Assembly (NCBI GenBank): GCA_020629415.1 | Contig: JAHDDL010000030.1 | Coordinates: forward strand, 1-43,558 | Length of the DNA: 43,558 nucleotides | Origin: Maribacter sp. | GTDB lineage: Bacteria > Bacteroidota > Bacteroidia > Flavobacteriales > Flavobacteriaceae | Reading direction: 5' to 3' | Part shown: piece by piece, positions 33,997 through 42,313 of the stretch | Position numbering within the stretch: position 1 is the first letter of the stretch | Layout of the letters: every line of letters begins with the position of its first letter | Position numbers and translations under genes: made by a program | The notes under the pieces: generated by a model | Told to the model about the DNA's origin: nothing | What the model saw: the letters and a program-made list of their open reading frames with translations, nothing else | Database searches by the model: none

Positions 33997-34974
33997 ATGA
34001 AAAAAATACTAATTACAGGTGCTGCCGGCTTTTTAGGCTCTCACCTATGCGATCGTTTTATCGCTGAAGGCTTTCATGTTATAGGAATGGACAATCTTAT
34101 TACAGGAGATTTAAAGAATATTGCCCATCTTTTTCCATTAGAACATTTTGAGTTTCATCATCACGATGTTTCAACATTTGTTCATTTAGAAGGGAAACTT
34201 GATTATATTCTTCACTTTGCATCACCTGCAAGTCCAATAGATTATTTGAAGATTCCGATTGAAACTCTAAAAGTGGGTTCTCTGGGGACATTAAACTTAC
34301 TTGGGCTCGCTAAAGAGAAAGACGCTAGAATTTTGGTGGCATCGACTTCCGAAGTTTATGGAGACCCTTTAGTTCATCCTCAAAACGAGGAGTATTACGG
34401 TAATGTTAGCCCAATAGGACCACGTGGAGTTTATGATGAAGCAAAACGCTTCATGGAGGCCATTACAATGGCTTATCATAGACATCATGGACTAGATACT
34501 CGTATTGTTCGCATATTTAATACCTATGGGTCTAGAATGCGTTTAAACGATGGTAGAGTGGTTCCAGCATTTATGGGTCAAGCGTTACGTGGAGAAGATT
34601 TAACGGTTTTTGGAGATGGTTCTCAAAGTCGTTCATTTTGCTATATTGATGACCAAGTGGAAGGAATATACCGATTGTTATTGAGTGATTATACAGATCC
34701 CATTAATATTGGAAACCCGCACGAAACTACCATTAAAGAATTCGCCGAAGAGATTATAGCGTTGACAGGAACTAAACAAAAGGTAATTTACAAGCCGTTA
34801 CCGAAAGATGATCCTACCCAACGTCAGCCTGATATTACCAAAGCGAAAGAAATTTTGGGATGGGAACCTAAAGTTCATCGAGCAGAAGGTTTAAAAATCG
34901 TATACGATTATTTCAAATCCTTGTCTCCAGAGGATTTACAAAAGAAGGAGCATAGAGATTTCTCTACAAAATAA
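33997..34974 (+). CDS. UDP-glucuronate decarboxylase (UDP-xylose synthase)-like SDR enzyme
   Basis: A 325-residue extended SDR enzyme. Motifs: [20 protein letters not shown] for NAD binding, [12 protein letters not shown], the [20 protein letters not shown] block typical of [17 protein letters not shown] and the YxxxK pair in [13 protein letters not shown], then [19 protein letters not shown] and [15 protein letters not shown]. These point to UDP-glucuronate to UDP-xylose conversion more than to 4-epimerisation. It follows the initiating transferase by 7 bp, so UDP-xylose may be a donor for this or another glycan. No UDP-glucose dehydrogenase, the usual source of UDP-glucuronate, is in the window. 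Confidence 0.88.
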   Translation: MKKILITGAAGFLGSHLCDRFIAEGFHVIGMDNLITGDLKNIAHLFPLEHFEFHHHDVSTFVHLEGKLDYILHFASPASPIDYLKIPIETLKVGSLGTLNLLGLAKEKDARILVASTSEVYGDPLVHPQNEEYYGNVSPIGPRGVYDEAKRFMEAITMAYHRHHGLDTRIVRIFNTYGSRMRLNDGRVVPAFMGQALRGEDLTVFGDGSQSRSFCYIDDQVEGIYRLLLSDYTDPINIGNPHETTIKEFAEEIIALTGTKQKVIYKPLPKDDPTQRQPDITKAKEILGWEPKVHRAEGLKIVYDYFKSLSPEDLQKKEHRDFSTK

Positions 34975-34986
34975 TTTATATAAAGG

Positions 34987-35003
34987 GCAAACATTACGTT
35001 TGC
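34987..35003 (+). promoter_or_regulatory. purD promoter -7 element inside an inverted repeat
   Basis: TACGTTTG at 34995-35002 matches TAnnTTTG and lies 14 bp before the purD ATG. It is embedded in an inverted repeat GCAAAC-ATTAC-GTTTGC (34987-35003). The position over the -7 element would suit a repressor site, but no -33 TTG is visible and the repeat may partly reflect the -7 consensus itself. Confidence 0.5.
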
Positions 35004-35016
35004 AAAAATTGAAAAA

Positions 35017-36288
35017 ATGAACATTTTAATTCTAGGATCCGGAGGTCGCGAGCATACTTTTGCTTGGAAATTGGCTCAAAGTAATAAATTATCTCAACTG
35101 TTTGTTGCACCGGGAAATGCCGGTACGGAAGAAATCGCAACTAATGTACCAATTGGTGTAAATGATTTTGAAGCCATTAAAACATTGGTTCTAAAGGAGA
35201 ATATTGAACTGGTCATGGTAGGACCAGAAGATCCTTTGGTTAATGGAATTCATGATTTCTTTTTGCAAGATGCTGAGCTGAAAAATGTATCAGTTATAGG
35301 TCCGGAGAAATTAGCAGCAACACTAGAAGGCAGTAAAGAATTTGCTAAGGAATTTATGATGCGCCATCAAATTCCTACCGCTCAGTATAAAAGTTTCACA
35401 TCTGAAACTGTGGAGGAAGGCTTCAAGTTTTTGGAAGAACTGAACCCTCCGTTTGTTTTAAAAGCCGATGGTTTGGCTGCCGGTAAGGGTGTGGTTATAT
35501 TAAATGACCTTAATGATGCCAAAATTGAACTTAAATCAATGTTGGTAGATAAAAAGTTCGGTACGGCTAGTTCCACCGTTGTTATTGAAGAATTTTTAGA
35601 TGGTATTGAACTCAGTGTTTTTGTACTGACCGATGGAGATAGCTATAAAGTACTACCAACGGCTAAAGATTACAAAAGAATTGGAGAAGGGGATACCGGA
35701 CTCAATACTGGCGGAATGGGCGCTATTTCACCCGTACCTTTTGCTGATAAAGCTTTTATGGACAAAATAGAACAGAGAATTGTAAAACCTACGGTAGAAG
35801 GGCTTAAAAAGGACAATATGCCTTATAAGGGTTTTATTTTTATCGGGCTTATTAAGGTTGGTGATGATCCAAAGGTCATTGAGTATAATGTTAGAATGGG
35901 TGATCCTGAGACCGAAGTTGTTTTACCACGTATTCAAAATGATATGGTAGAATTACTGCAAGCTGTAGCTAGTCAAAAATTATCTGAAATAGAATTAAAA
36001 TTAGATGATAGAACTGCTACCACCGTAATGACCGTTTCTGGTGGTTATCCTGGGTCTTATGAAAAAGGAAAAGAAATCACTGGTATAGATGCAATTGATG
36101 AATCTTTAGTTTTTCACGCAGGTACAACGCTTAAAGATGGTAAAGTGGTTACTAACGGAGGTAGGGTAATGGCAATTACTTCTTTTGGAGATAACTTTAA
36201 AACGGCGTTATCTAAATCGTATGAAAATGTAGAAAAACTTTCCTTTGAAGGAATGAACTATAGAAAAGATCTTGGTTTCGATCTTTAG
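35017..36288 (+). CDS. purD: phosphoribosylamine-glycine ligase (GAR synthetase)
   Basis: A 423-residue ATP-grasp enzyme of purine synthesis that joins 5-phosphoribosylamine and glycine. Motifs: MNILILGSGGREHTFAWKL at the start, APGNAGTEEIA, VGPEDPLVNGI, FAKEFMMRHQIPTA, VLKADGLAAGKGVVI (ATP-grasp), DTGLNTGGMGAISPVPFAD and EYNVRMGDPETEVVLPRI (metal-binding Glu and Asn). Length is normal. It has its own promoter element after the polysaccharide operon and ends at a long hairpin shared with a convergent gene. Confidence 0.97.
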   Translation: MNILILGSGGREHTFAWKLAQSNKLSQLFVAPGNAGTEEIATNVPIGVNDFEAIKTLVLKENIELVMVGPEDPLVNGIHDFFLQDAELKNVSVIGPEKLAATLEGSKEFAKEFMMRHQIPTAQYKSFTSETVEEGFKFLEELNPPFVLKADGLAAGKGVVILNDLNDAKIELKSMLVDKKFGTASSTVVIEEFLDGIELSVFVLTDGDSYKVLPTAKDYKRIGEGDTGLNTGGMGAISPVPFADKAFMDKIEQRIVKPTVEGLKKDNMPYKGFIFIGLIKVGDDPKVIEYNVRMGDPETEVVLPRIQNDMVELLQAVASQKLSEIELKLDDRTATTVMTVSGGYPGSYEKGKEITGIDAIDESLVFHAGTTLKDGKVVTNGGRVMAITSFGDNFKTALSKSYENVEKLSFEGMNYRKDLGFDL

Positions 36289-36298
36289 ACGTTAATCA

Positions 36299-36329
36299 TT
36301 TATCGGTTTCTAATTTAGAAACCGATAAA
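36299..36329. terminator. long perfect hairpin between convergent genes (bidirectional terminator-like)
   Basis: A 15-bp perfect inverted repeat with a single unpaired centre base: TTTATCGGTTTCTAA (36299-36313) and its reverse complement (36315-36329). It lies between the purD stop and the convergent small membrane gene's stop. Neither side has a classic uninterrupted T-tract (ATTTAATTTAAATTT follows on plus), so its efficiency as an intrinsic terminator is uncertain. Confidence 0.65.
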
Positions 36330-36343
36330 GATTTAATTTAAAT

Positions 36344-36565
36344 TTATAAGTATGAGTGAGAAGTACTTGATGTATCTTCATCCCCTTTATCATTATACTT
36401 CTTTAATTCAAGCATCCAATAAACAAAAGCAACCGAACCGATCAACATAAATATCCAGTTTAAGATATTTGATAATGCCCAGCTATCTGTAAAACGCAAA
36501 AAATCTAACGGTGCAAATAGTACATTTACGAACAAATCTGCGATACCTTCAAAAAATGATTTCAT
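36344..36565 (-). CDS. small conserved membrane protein (resembles DUF6341)
   Basis: A 73-residue protein: MKSFFEGIADLFVNVLFAPL, then a predicted membrane helix at about residues 35-52 (NILNWIFMLIGSVAFVYWML) and a charged tail (ELKKYNDKGDEDTSS). I recall nearly identical short proteins beside purD and DUF6427 genes in many flavobacteria, annotated DUF6341; the name is from memory. The function is unknown. It has its own TATTTTTG element and is divergent from the larger membrane protein gene, with only 40 bp between the start codons. Confidence 0.75.
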   Translation of the reverse strand: MKSFFEGIADLFVNVLFAPLDFLRFTDSWALSNILNWIFMLIGSVAFVYWMLELKKYNDKGDEDTSSTSHSYL

Positions 36566-36585
36566 CTTATTACTATATTTACCAG

Positions 36586-36593
36586 CAAAAATA
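36586..36593 (-). promoter_or_regulatory. predicted promoter -7 element of the small membrane protein gene
   Basis: Reads TATTTTTG on the minus strand (TAnnTTTG), 20 bp before the ATG at 36565. It lies in the 40-bp divergent gap, so the promoters for the two divergent genes must overlap or face each other closely. Confidence 0.5.
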
Positions 36594-36605
36594 TAAAAAG
36601 CTTAG

Positions 36606-37535
36606 ATGATTTCAAGCATTTTTGAGAAAACAAAACCGGTGAATTTCATTATTCTTCTGGTTTTTTTGTTTCTTTTCTATTGGTCGGTTCAATTTTACTT
36701 ACTTGATACTGCATTGAGCGAGGTAGAAATTGCGAAGTCGGGAGCTATTTTGACTACTCTTTTATTTAGTGTTTTTATTGTTGATTTCATTGTAAAACGT
36801 AATAAACTCACAGGAACAAATTCATTTGCCATCTTATTTTTTACGCTGCTATTTGTGGTTTTTCCTTATACTTTAGGAGATAATAATGCCATTTTTACTA
36901 GCTTTTTTCTTCTTTTGGCAATGAGGCGACTTTTGAGTATCAAATCATTAAAAAATATTAAACTTAAAATTTTTGATGCCGGACTTTGGATCTGTATTTC
37001 AAGTATTTTTTATGAATGGGCCTTATTGTATTTATTGGTAGTTTTCGCAGCAATTTATATTTATGACCCAGAAAACAAAAAAAATTGGTTGGTACTCCTA
37101 TCCGTAGGTTTTTGTTTTTTTATGATACTCTACGGTATTTTAATATTGCTTGGTAAGCCAGAATTTATTGGAAACCATTATGATTTTGCTATTGATTATA
37201 ACGCAATATTTCCTATAAAAATTTGGACAAGTCTGAAAATGACATTGTATGCTTTGTTCAATATGGCATTGGCATTTTCTGGCTTTATTAATCTTAGTAA
37301 GTCTGGGGTGGGTAAAGTGATAACCTTACGTTTAATAGCATTTTCATTCGTAATAGGGTTAATTGTAAATATACTCGTGACTTCTGAAAATAACAATGCC
37401 GTTATTATTACTTTTTTTCCTTCTGTCATCTTTATAGTCAACTACTTAGAATCCATTAAAAAGCCAAAGTTGCTGGAGTTGCTATTAATTGCCGGCATTA
37501 TGGTACCTATTATAGTTTTTGTAACTAAACTATAG
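36606..37535 (+). CDS. DUF6427-type polytopic membrane protein
   Basis: A 309-residue protein with about eight to ten hydrophobic helices. It starts MISSIFEKTKPVNFIILLVF, a start I recognise from the flavobacterial DUF6427 family (name from memory). It includes LTGTNSFAILFFTLLFVVFP followed by YTLGDNN and LLLAMRRLLSIKSLKNIKLK. The topology resembles small glycan-related or O-antigen-polymerase-like membrane proteins, but I see no catalytic motif and assign no function. It is divergent from the small membrane protein and lies 39 bp before the DUF4254 gene, which has its own promoter element. The conserved arrangement with purD suggests a housekeeping envelope role. Confidence 0.7.
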   Translation: MISSIFEKTKPVNFIILLVFLFLFYWSVQFYLLDTALSEVEIAKSGAILTTLLFSVFIVDFIVKRNKLTGTNSFAILFFTLLFVVFPYTLGDNNAIFTSFFLLLAMRRLLSIKSLKNIKLKIFDAGLWICISSIFYEWALLYLLVVFAAIYIYDPENKKNWLVLLSVGFCFFMILYGILILLGKPEFIGNHYDFAIDYNAIFPIKIWTSLKMTLYALFNMALAFSGFINLSKSGVGKVITLRLIAFSFVIGLIVNILVTSENNNAVIITFFPSVIFIVNYLESIKKPKLLELLLIAGIMVPIIVFVTKL

Positions 37536-37552
37536 GTTACAGCATTAAACTT

Positions 37553-37560
37553 TATCTTTG
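37553..37560 (+). promoter_or_regulatory. predicted promoter -7 element of the DUF4254/GT9 pair
   Basis: TATCTTTG is a perfect TAnnTTTG match, 14 bp before the ATG at 37575. No TTG lies at -33 distance. Confidence 0.55.
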
Positions 37561-37574
37561 TAAAAAAGTTATTT

Positions 37575-38177
37575 ATGTTTAGCGAATTCGCATTCAATAT
37601 ATTTAATACCAGTATAGAAAAGTACCACATCAAGGACGATGTATATCAGAGTTTTGTCAATCCTTATGACAAAGAGGATATTGAACATTTGCTATATAGA
37701 AAGAACTGGATAGATACGGTACAATGGCATTATGAGGATATTATTAGAAATCCGGATATTAATCCTGATGATGCATTGGTACTGAAACGTAAAATTGATG
37801 CCAGTAATCAGGACAGAACGGACTTGGTAGAGTTTATTGACAGTTACTTCCTTAATAAATACCGATCGGTAGAAGTTAAGGCCAATGCGACCATAAATAC
37901 AGAAAGCCCTGCTTGGGCCATTGACCGTTTATCAATTTTGGCATTGAAAATTTATCATATGGCCGAAGAGGCCACAAGGGCAGATGCTACTTTGGAACAT
38001 AGGGAAAAATGCCAAGCCAAATTAGAGGTTTTACTAGAACAGAAAAATGACCTTTCACTGGCTATAGATCAATTACTGTCAGATATTGAAAGCGGTGTAA
38101 AGTATATGAAGGTGTACAAGCAAATGAAGATGTACAATGATGAGGAACTAAATCCCATCCTTCGTGGCAGTAAATAA
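37575..38177 (+). CDS. DUF4254 domain-containing protein
   Basis: A 200-residue, mostly helical soluble protein. The run YRKNWIDTVQWHYEDIIRNP, followed by DALVLKRKIDASNQDRTDLVEFIDSYF, is characteristic of DUF4254, a Bacteroidota family of unknown function. Residues 125-170 have a coiled-coil-like heptad pattern (LEHREKCQAKLEVLLEQKND). Its 3' end overlaps the GT9 glycosyltransferase start by 14 bases, and the same two families are commonly adjacent, so it probably acts with lipopolysaccharide core synthesis. That role is inferred. Confidence 0.85.
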   Translation: MFSEFAFNIFNTSIEKYHIKDDVYQSFVNPYDKEDIEHLLYRKNWIDTVQWHYEDIIRNPDINPDDALVLKRKIDASNQDRTDLVEFIDSYFLNKYRSVEVKANATINTESPAWAIDRLSILALKIYHMAEEATRADATLEHREKCQAKLEVLLEQKNDLSLAIDQLLSDIESGVKYMKVYKQMKMYNDEELNPILRGSK

Positions 38178-39216
38178 GAACAAGCATATTTTGGTCATAA
38201 GGTTGTCCGCAATGGGCGATGTTGCTATGAGCGTTCCCGTTATTCTTGGTATCGTTGAAAAATATCCTACAGTATGCATTACTGTTTTAACAAAAGCCTT
38301 TACGGCACCTATTTTTGCACATATACCTAATGTAAAGGTTTTTAAAGCCGATGTAAAAGGAAAGCATAAGGGTGTTTTGGGACTTTGGAAATTATACAAG
38401 GAATTAAAAACTTTGCAGATTGATGTTGTAGCAGATATCCATAACGTATTACGAAGTACAATTTTAAAACAGTATTTTAAACTCTCTTCAATTCCTTTTA
38501 TTCAAGTTGATAAGGGTAGGGCCGCTAAGAAAGCACTTGTTGATCCAAATAGAACAACGCTTACTCCATTGAAAACCACTTTTGAGCGTTATGCAGAGGT
38601 TTTTGGTAAGTTAGGATACCCTATTGCCGTTTCAGAGATGAAAACCTTGCCCAAAGAGCCCATTCCTGATCATGTATCAAGTTTTAAAGAAATTAACGGT
38701 CAATTAGTAATAGGTATAGCTCCTTTTGCAGCTTTTAACGGAAAAATGTATCCGCAAGCGTTAATGGAAGAGGTTTTAAACATATTAAACTCTTCCAATA
38801 ACTATAAAATTATATTGTTTGGTGGTGGAGAAAAAGAAATAGAAGTGCTGAATACATGGGATCAGCAATTCAGCAATTGCCAAAATGTTGCAGGAAAGTT
38901 ATCTTTTTCAGATGAACTTAAACTAATTTCTAATCTTCAGTTAATGTTGGCAATGGATAGTGGCAATGCCCATTTAGCTGCCATGTATGGTGTGCCAACC
39001 GTAACAGTTTGGGGAGTTACGCATCCGTATGCCGGTTTTGCACCTTTTAATCAGCCAGAGAAAAATGCTATTTTATCCAACAGGGAAAAATTTCCTGCAA
39101 TACCAACTTCTATCTATGGAAACAAGTACCCAGATGGTTATGAGAAGGTCATGGAGACTATTCAGCCTATGACAATCGTTCAGAAAATAAAGGAAATTTT
39201 AGGTACTACGGTTTAA
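38164..39216 (+). CDS. GT9 family glycosyltransferase (ADP-heptose:LPS heptosyltransferase-like)
   Basis: A 350-residue GT-B enzyme of family 9, which builds the LPS inner core. It has the family start HILVIRLSAMGDVAMSVPVI, DIHNVLRSTILKQY, the second-domain strand QLVIGIAPFAAFNGKMYP, FGGGEKEIEVL and the donor-binding LMLAMDSGNAHLAAMYGVPT (D-S-G-x-x-H) and TVWGVTHPYAGF. The start is a GTG at 38164, inside the DUF4254 gene; the next ATG (38212) would remove the first beta strand, so GTG is preferred and translation is probably coupled. Its stop overlaps the stop of the convergent tetR gene by four bases. The exact sugar donor is not known. Confidence 0.9.
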   Translation: MAVNKNKHILVIRLSAMGDVAMSVPVILGIVEKYPTVCITVLTKAFTAPIFAHIPNVKVFKADVKGKHKGVLGLWKLYKELKTLQIDVVADIHNVLRSTILKQYFKLSSIPFIQVDKGRAAKKALVDPNRTTLTPLKTTFERYAEVFGKLGYPIAVSEMKTLPKEPIPDHVSSFKEINGQLVIGIAPFAAFNGKMYPQALMEEVLNILNSSNNYKIILFGGGEKEIEVLNTWDQQFSNCQNVAGKLSFSDELKLISNLQLMLAMDSGNAHLAAMYGVPTVTVWGVTHPYAGFAPFNQPEKNAILSNREKFPAIPTSIYGNKYPDGYEKVMETIQPMTIVQKIKEILGTTV

Positions 39217-39830
39217 AAATTAACGGGCTTTGCTTCTATACTTTTAAAGTATTGACGTAGTTGGGACATAAATCTATATTTTTTGGCAGATGGCGCCTCA
39301 CTGGTCATTAATGTTCTAACACCAAAATAAGAGCTCATTAAAAAAGTAGCAGCAGCTTCGCAATCAACATGACGGTCCAAATAGCCATTGAATTTTCCTT
39401 TTTGTAATGTTGTTACCAGGTTAACTTCCCAGACTGTAACAATTTCGTTTAGGTGGCGCATAATTACATCGTTCTTTCCGTTGAATTCTGTCAAGAAATT
39501 GCTTAAAATACAACCATAATCCATTTCATTATGTACAGCAGTTTCCATAGCGTCATCAAAACATTTTGTTATTAATGATAGCGGATTATCATGCCCTTCA
39601 ATTGGTTCTATTAAAGTGCTATAAATTTTACGTGCAAGTAAATTTTGAATGATCTGGATAAAATAGTCTTCTTTTGAATCAAAATGATAGTAAAAAGCAC
39701 CTTTAGAGAGGTCTAGTTTTTTTAAAATATCGTCTACACTGGTGTTATAATACCCTTGTGCATAAAATAACTCTAATCCGGTATTCTGTAAACGTTGCAT
39801 GGTTGCCATGCGCTTAAGGCTCTTGTTCAT
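39213..39830 (-). CDS. TetR/AcrR family transcriptional regulator
   Basis: A 205-residue repressor. The N-terminal helix-turn-helix covers about residues 10-56: MQRLQNTGLELFYAQGYYNT, then SVDDILKKLDLSKGAFYYHF and DSKEDYFIQII, the standard TetR recognition helix (LSKGAFYYHF). The C-terminal ligand-binding part is variable (about 60-200). ATG 39830 is used; an internal Met at residue 8 would also leave the HTH whole. A perfect 12-bp palindrome lies 24-35 bp before the start codon and is a likely operator, giving autoregulation and possible control of the divergent M48 peptidase gene. The inducer is unknown. Confidence 0.93.
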   Translation of the reverse strand: MNKSLKRMATMQRLQNTGLELFYAQGYYNTSVDDILKKLDLSKGAFYYHFDSKEDYFIQIIQNLLARKIYSTLIEPIEGHDNPLSLITKCFDDAMETAVHNEMDYGCILSNFLTEFNGKNDVIMRHLNEIVTVWEVNLVTTLQKGKFNGYLDRHVDCEAAATFLMSSYFGVRTLMTSEAPSAKKYRFMSQLRQYFKSIEAKPVNF

Positions 39831-39853
39831 ACTATTTAGATTTGGGTAAATCC

Positions 39854-39865
39854 GACCATATGGTC
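39854..39865. promoter_or_regulatory. candidate TetR operator palindrome
   Basis: GACCATATGGTC is a perfect 12-bp palindrome in the divergent region between tetR and the M48 peptidase gene, 24-35 bp upstream of the tetR ATG, where it would overlap the tetR promoter. Size and symmetry suit a TetR-type dimer. Confidence 0.65.
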
Positions 39866-40117
39866 TTTTTATAGAACAGTTTACATCTAAAGTTTATTTA
39901 TAAAATTGGATAAAGTGTATTGTTTTTTCGTTGAACTTCCAAAAATCTGTCAAAGAGCCACTATTTCAATAGTAAAACAAACTATTGGGTTGGTATACAA
40001 ATCATTGCAAATCTTAAATAGCGTCTTTTTACCCTGGTAATATTTCTGGAATAGGATTAAAATAAATCTCGTTTATAAAAGTTTAAGGTTAGTACCAAAA
40101 CCAAAAACCAACCATAA

Positions 40118-42226
40118 ATGACCAACCAATTCTATCCTACCAGTCCTTTGGAAATTCCCAAAAAATTAACTGGTTTAACGAGCAGTTATCAATTAAAATC
40201 GTTTTTGGCCATTCTAGCCATTGTTTTGTTTTTTGCTTTATATGCAGCCATGGTAGTAGCCTTGGGCTATTTACTTTATTATGCCGTAATCTATGATATG
40301 GGGCGTATTAACAAGTTTACCATTATACTTAAGGTAGGTGCCATTGCCGGTGCAGCAATGCTTTTTGTTTTTACACTGAAGTTTATATTTAAACTCAAGA
40401 ACCATAAGCCCGATAACCGAATTAAGCTGGTTAAAGAAAAGAATAAATTATTATGGAGTTTTATTGATCAGATTTGTAAGGAAACGGGCGCACCAAAACC
40501 TAAAGCCATTTATATGGATCCAGATGTAAACGCCTACGTTTCATATAGCAATATGTGGTTAAGTTTATTTCTGCCAATAAAAAAAGAACTGACCATTGGT
40601 ATGGGTCTCACGGATTGCCTTAACCTTTCTGAATTTAAAGCTGTAATTAGTCATGAATTCGGTCATTTTGCACAGCGTAGCATGAAAATAGGTAGTTATA
40701 TTATTTCTGCCAACACCATTATTCATGATATGATTTTTGAAAGGGATAAGTGGGATGATGCGCTTGATCAATGGCGTGCGTCTGATATTAGGTTATCTGC
40801 TGCGGCTTGGGTAATTACACCAATGATATGGGTTATAAGACAAATACTTAATTTGTTTTATCAATTTTTAAATTTAATGTATTCTTCATTGTCAAGAGAA
40901 ATGGAATTTAATGCCGATAAAGTTGCCGTTAAAACTTCGGGTAGTGATGCTATTATTTCTGCTCTTTGGAAATTGGATGGCGGTTCAGAAGCATGGGGCA
41001 CAACCGTGAACAATGGTATTTTGGCAGGCAAAAAGAACATTTTCGTGAAAAACTTGTATACTAATAATGCTTTGGCCAATAAAAGAAACGCTGTAGGGCA
41101 GACTAAAGCTCTTGCAGAATTGCCTAATGATATTAGGGGTGGCAAGAAGTATTTTTCTGCATCGGAACATTCTAAAGTTGGTATGTATACCAGTCACCCA
41201 CCAAATGACAAACGTGAAAACAGTGCTAAATCACCTTACGTTTTTTGCGAAATTGATGAAAGATCTCCTTGGTTACTATTTGAGAATAGAGAAGAAATTC
41301 AGATGGAAATGACGTTGTTGCTGTATAAAATGTATTTAAACCAAGTTCCAAAGGAATGGCAACCGTCCGATGTTTTAGAAGAGTTTATAAAATCGGAATC
41401 TCAAGGCGCAGAATTGTCAAAAGAATATGAGAATACATTTTCTAACAGGTTTTTTCAAATTCCCAACGCAGAAAAATTATCGGCTTCAATGCTAAAGATC
41501 GGTATGCCAACAAAGTCGGTTTTAACTGGATTAAAGTCAGAATTAAAAGAATTAATGGAACCAATTAATGAAATAGAGACTTTAATTGTCAAGGCTCAAA
41601 GCATTGCTCAAGGAACAACAAAAGAAAAGACCTTTTCTTTTAAAGGGGTAGAGTATAACAAGAAAACATTAGAGAATGGGTATAATTTTTTGCTAAACAA
41701 AAGGGAAGAGCATTTTAACCAAAGTTTTGAAAATTGGGATTATTCTTTCTGTGCATTTTTCATTTTGTTGGCTAGAACGGATGGTAAAGAACAGCAATTG
41801 CAACGACTTTATAAGCAGCATGAAACACTCTCTTTTTTCTATAGAAGTATGACCGCAACCAAGAATACAATTTATAATCGTGTTATGGAGGTTCAGAATA
41901 TGGCGGAAGTAACAAAAGAACATATTCATTCTTTAACTGCCAGCGTAAAAAAATCTTTTGATTCTTTGAACGAAGAGCTTAATAATTTGGACAATTTAGA
42001 GTTTGTAAAAATGCCAAATATTGAATCTATTCAGGAGTTAAAAGAGGCGTTGGTAGAAAACGCAGAGCTAAAAAAAGAACATGGGTTAATTTTTGAAAAT
42101 GGAGGATTCAATAAGATGATGCAGCAGCTGGAAACTGCTATTTATAATTGTCAAAGAATAGACCAAAAAAGTATCAGTTGTATTTTACTTTTTCATAAAG
42201 ATTTGGAATTGTTATTGGAAGAGTAG
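40118..42226 (+). CDS. M48 family membrane metallopeptidase
   Basis: A 702-residue protein with two N-terminal membrane helices (about 28-58 and 66-88), then the M48 catalytic domain. The zinc motif is SHEFGHFAQRS (H179-E180-F-G-H183), and the third ligand is E263 in the EFNAD motif (ExxAD). Preceding KPKAIYMDPDVNAYVSYSNM and LTIGMGLTDCLNLSEFKAVI are typical of HtpX/Ste24-like peptidases. About 350 further residues, largely helical with coiled-coil features, follow and have no clear homology to me; this is longer than HtpX (about 290). The active site faces the cytosol in HtpX relatives and likely takes part in membrane protein quality control. It is divergent from tetR and may be under its control. 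Confidence 0.9.
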   Translation: MTNQFYPTSPLEIPKKLTGLTSSYQLKSFLAILAIVLFFALYAAMVVALGYLLYYAVIYDMGRINKFTIILKVGAIAGAAMLFVFTLKFIFKLKNHKPDNRIKLVKEKNKLLWSFIDQICKETGAPKPKAIYMDPDVNAYVSYSNMWLSLFLPIKKELTIGMGLTDCLNLSEFKAVISHEFGHFAQRSMKIGSYIISANTIIHDMIFERDKWDDALDQWRASDIRLSAAAWVITPMIWVIRQILNLFYQFLNLMYSSLSREMEFNADKVAVKTSGSDAIISALWKLDGGSEAWGTTVNNGILAGKKNIFVKNLYTNNALANKRNAVGQTKALAELPNDIRGGKKYFSASEHSKVGMYTSHPPNDKRENSAKSPYVFCEIDERSPWLLFENREEIQMEMTLLLYKMYLNQVPKEWQPSDVLEEFIKSESQGAELSKEYENTFSNRFFQIPNAEKLSASMLKIGMPTKSVLTGLKSELKELMEPINEIETLIVKAQSIAQGTTKEKTFSFKGVEYNKKTLENGYNFLLNKREEHFNQSFENWDYSFCAFFILLARTDGKEQQLQRLYKQHETLSFFYRSMTATKNTIYNRVMEVQNMAEVTKEHIHSLTASVKKSFDSLNEELNNLDNLEFVKMPNIESIQELKEALVENAELKKEHGLIFENGGFNKMMQQLETAIYNCQRIDQKSISCILLFHKDLELLLEE

Positions 42227-42252
42227 AAGTATACTAAATTTAATAACTAAAA

Positions 42253-42286
42253 AAACACCAAACTGATCTTACCAGTTTGGTGTTTT
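42253..42286. terminator. bidirectional rho-independent terminator
   Basis: A 13-bp perfect stem, AAACACCAAACTG (42253-42265) with CAGTTTGGTGTTT (42273-42285) around a 7-nt loop, between the convergent M48 peptidase and arsS genes. The A-rich and T-rich flanks allow function in both directions. Confidence 0.92.
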
Positions 42287-42313
42287 CTGTTTATTTGAAC
42301 CTAATTTCTAAGT

